Source: Telmatactis stephensoni (taxonomy: Eukaryota; Cnidaria; Anthozoa; Actiniaria; Isophelliidae). Taken from it: DNA of 64,000 bases. The number at the start of each line of letters is the position of its first letter. Position 1 is the stretch's first letter. Both the position numbers and the translations under genes were made by a program. The notes below the pieces were generated by a model. That model was not told the DNA's origin, made no database searches, and worked only from the letters and a program-made list of their open reading frames with translations. The stretch covers positions 186,001-250,000 of the forward strand of contig JALIZF010001442.1 in the NCBI GenBank assembly GCA_029948255.1, given 5' to 3'. Below, piece by piece: positions 45,316-64,000 of the stretch.

Positions 45316-47006
45316 ATGTGGAGAACGCTTCGAAAAGGTAAGAAGAACCAGTGAAGAAATAAAATTTCAGCATTTATATGAGAAATTTTTGGGTTGGTGC
45401 CTTTGTGCTCACTGTGCACTAATGTCTTCTTCTCCAGTGTTTTGCAAGCGTTCTGGAAATCCAGCCAACCTTCGACTTGGACAAGTACAAGTCAACGAGA
45501 AAAATGACGATGGTCATGCATTACCTAGCTCTGAACTCAATGTACGTCGGCATGGTAAAGTAGTCCGTCTAATAGACCACGATCTCTCACGAGTTGAAAT
45601 AGAAGATGGCTTCAACTTGGTTCGATCTTTTCTGCTTCATGCGAATAAAAAACAGAAAACGAAAGTTGCTAAAATAACCAGTTTTATTGGTGATGGAAGA
45701 GAAGAAGAGGACTCTGATTGCGGCTCGTTTTTGGATGAGTTTAAATTGGTAAGTAAAATAAGTGTACATTTATAGTAAACTTGTACAGTGTCCTAGGCGA
45801 TCACGTGGTGTTGCATCAGCTTGTGTTGACATCGACAAGAAATAAAGTATCATTTTAAAATCTTAATATTAAGATACATTTTTATTTTACTTTCAGTGGT
45901 GCTCTGGGGTCCTTGCACTGTCTAGTATACTAAGCTGCAGAAAATTCATTTATGACCAAGATGACAACATAGACTTTAAGAGGATTCCCCAAGCTCTGTA
46001 TTTTGCAGCTACCCATAATCCAAGATCAGCATTAGCTGTGCTACCTGTAGTCCACCAAGATACTGGTCAAAGAGATACTGAATCAAGGAATGATGCAGAT
46101 TCACTGAGTGATGCTGCTTCATCATTTGCTACAGCTTCCATTGAGTTCACGGCTGCTTGCCAAAATAAACTTGGCGTTAAATATGCATCCCGAAAGCAGT
46201 ATCAGAAGGCATTTACCTTATTTCAACAAGCCAGCGAACAAGGACACTCACTTGCACAGTTTAACCTTGGTTTATGTTTTGAAAATGGCAAAGGGACTGA
46301 CCAGGATCTTGTCGAAGCTGCTGAGTGTTACAAGAAAGCATGCGCTTTAAACCACCCTGGAGCATTGTATAACCTTGCATTGTTCTACATGGAAGGCATT
46401 GGAGGACTTCCTAAAGATCAGCATAAAGGACTTGAGCTATTAGAGATAGCAGCTCAGGGAGGTTTAGGAAAAGCTCAATCCTACTTAGGTATCCACTACG
46501 CCCATAAATCATCCCATGATGCTGACTATTCTAAAGCAATATCTTACCTCGAACAAGCTGTTCTTAAGAAGGATAAAGAAGCAGAATATCATTTAGGTAT
46601 TTGCTATGAGCGTGGCCTAGGAGTCGAACGCAACATGGTGATGGCTGGTCAAATGTATAAAGCTGCAGCCAAACATGGTAAGATGTCAGCACAATTTAAT
46701 GTAGGAGTCTTCTATGAACGTGGTTTAGGAGACTTCCCTGTCAACCACAAAGAGGCATTGAGGTATTACAGAATGGCAGCCGAGAATGGAGATAAAGATG
46801 CCCAACATAACTACTTAGTTCTAAACCAACAGCTCTCGGCATCGTCAGCTGGATATGATATGCTGTGGACAATCTTTAAACAGATGATTGTAAATAACAA
46901 AGGAGCTACAGAAAAAGGCATAGCTCGTTGTTCATCAAGCCCAGATATTAATGAACATTCAAAAGCAACACATTGTGACTCAGGACAACCTCTTGTTGCA
47001 GTTTAA
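45316..47006 (+). CDS. DELE1: DELE1-like mitochondrial stress protein with Sel1 repeats
   Basis: In mammals DELE1 is cleaved by OMA1 under mitochondrial stress and then activates the kinase HRI through its Sel1/TPR-like repeats. Exons 45316-45337 (22 nt), 45438-45748 and 45897-47006 join in frame to 480 residues (human about 515). Seen: an N-terminus MWRTLRKVFCKRSGNPANLR, basic and mitochondrial-presequence-like; a short hydrophobic segment WCSGVLALSSILSC at about 112-125, in the place of the mammalian WGTLAVLAL segment; then about six Sel1 repeats (about 197-420), with AQFNLGLCFENGKGT, ALYNLALFYMEGIGG, AEYHLGICYERGLGV and AQFNVGVFYERGLGD. The C-terminus has RCSSSPDINEHS, like the Ser-rich tail of family members. 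The ATG was chosen because the split codon G|TG restores the frame. Confidence 0.88.
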
Positions 47007-47087
47007 AAAATTGGTTTTGTATAATTTCTTTATATAACAGTTTGACTGTTTCAAAATGTAAATTTTTATGTAAATATTGTTAACATA

Positions 47088-47093
47088 AATAAA
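47088..47093 (+). promoter_or_regulatory. polyadenylation signal of DELE1
   Basis: AATAAA 82 bp past the DELE1 stop codon, in AT-rich sequence. Confidence 0.75.
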
Positions 47094-47852
47094 GTATTCC
47101 ATAATTTCTTTGTTGGTTATATAGTTTATCATGAGTAAATACATTACATATGAGAATGAATTGATATTGAGCTGTCCTCTGATTGCTCAAATTTTCTAAA
47201 AAGCTATGCAAACCATTCATGACTCAGATATAATTGTATGCTTTTGATATATATTGTATTTTTTTCTTAATTTTTTTTTTCTTAATTGGGATTCCTTCCC
47301 TCAGGACTTTGACTGCCATATATTTTTGTTGGGATAATCATGTGTAAATTATGTTCATTTCCACCAAAATTGAATATTTTTGCCCCTAAAAGGTACAAGT
47401 AAAACAAAACCTCACTCTGGTACCGGTATCCATAAAAAGAAACATAATCTGTCCATGAGTACCCCATAATCTACCAAAACCTATTTTGATGATCACCCCA
47501 ACTTCCCCCCCCCCCCCCCCCCCCCTCAAAAAATTATAGGATTTTATAAGACACAGTAAAATGAAGTTTGCTACATTATTCCAGTTCCCTCCTTTTCTGG
47601 TCAGCAGTTTCTCACAAATTTTGAACCAATTTACAAGCCAGGAGGAGAGGGGGTACTTATTTTTTGTATCCATCTGGGCTGTCCATCCCATTTCACAAAC
47701 CTTAGCTTGGGCTTCCTGTGGTAAAGTTGGCGTTATTTGGGGATTCCTGTGGTTCATCTTTTTTGCTGGTTTTGCTGTTTTTTGTTTTCAAGTTCAAACT
47801 TGCTCACGATGCTGTCTCAGCTATTCGAGCTCTTACTGAACATGATAAATTG
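47094..47852. other. DELE1-LIG3 intergenic region
   Basis: No gene seen. A C-homopolymer of about 20 bases lies at about 47506-47525. The last part must hold the LIG3 promoter and 5' UTR; no TATA box is obvious. Confidence 0.45.

Positions 47853-64000
<16,148 letters not shown>

Overview
This window is nuclear DNA of an invertebrate animal, most likely an anthozoan cnidarian (stony-coral-like). The taxon is an inference from gene style: an intronless class A GPCR, metazoan-type LARS1, NUDCD2, DELE1 and LIG3 genes with mostly short introns, AT-rich spacers, and very many fold-back elements and tandem arrays. Nothing looks bacterial.

Layout. 1-11000: gene-poor DNA with a (GAAA)n tract, one intronless GPCR (1619-2647, +) and small tandem or inverted repeats. 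11001-23044 (-): exons 1-21 of cytosolic leucyl-tRNA synthetase, including a 6-nt microexon; the 3' half of the gene (KMSKS loop and anticodon-binding domain) is not found in the window. LARS1 is divergent from NUDCD2 (23257-28040, +, 4 exons, complete) across about 210 bp. 28041-32312: nested TTAA-flanked (piggyBac-type) elements, a SINE fragment and palindromes. About 32320-39290: a satellite of about 70 bp with higher-order repeats. 40290-45103: a 4.8-kb element with long terminal inverted repeats and a 7-bp target duplication. Its repeats end in inverted 37-38 bp minisatellites and enclose two convergent spliced genes: a KDZ-transposon-type CxC2 cysteine-cluster protein and a small homeodomain-like protein. 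It sits next to a perfect 35-bp-stem hairpin and about 200 bp upstream of DELE1 (45316-47006, +, complete). 47853-64000 (+): DNA ligase III, 22 exons plus the first bases of a 23rd, with mitochondrial and nuclear start codons in the same exon. The last intron before exon 18 holds about 14 copies of a 69-bp unit that duplicates the exon-18 splice acceptor and the start of the exon.

How the genes relate. DELE1 (mitochondrial stress signalling) and LIG3 (the ligase of mitochondrial DNA) are neighbours on one strand. LARS1 and NUDCD2 probably share a promoter region. No operon is implied. The strongest candidates for something undescribed are the 40.3-45.1 kb CxC2/homeodomain inverted-repeat element with its hairpin target, and the LIG3 splice-acceptor minisatellite. 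Exon joins were worked out by hand from splice sites, reading frame and family similarity; every listed junction keeps the frame.
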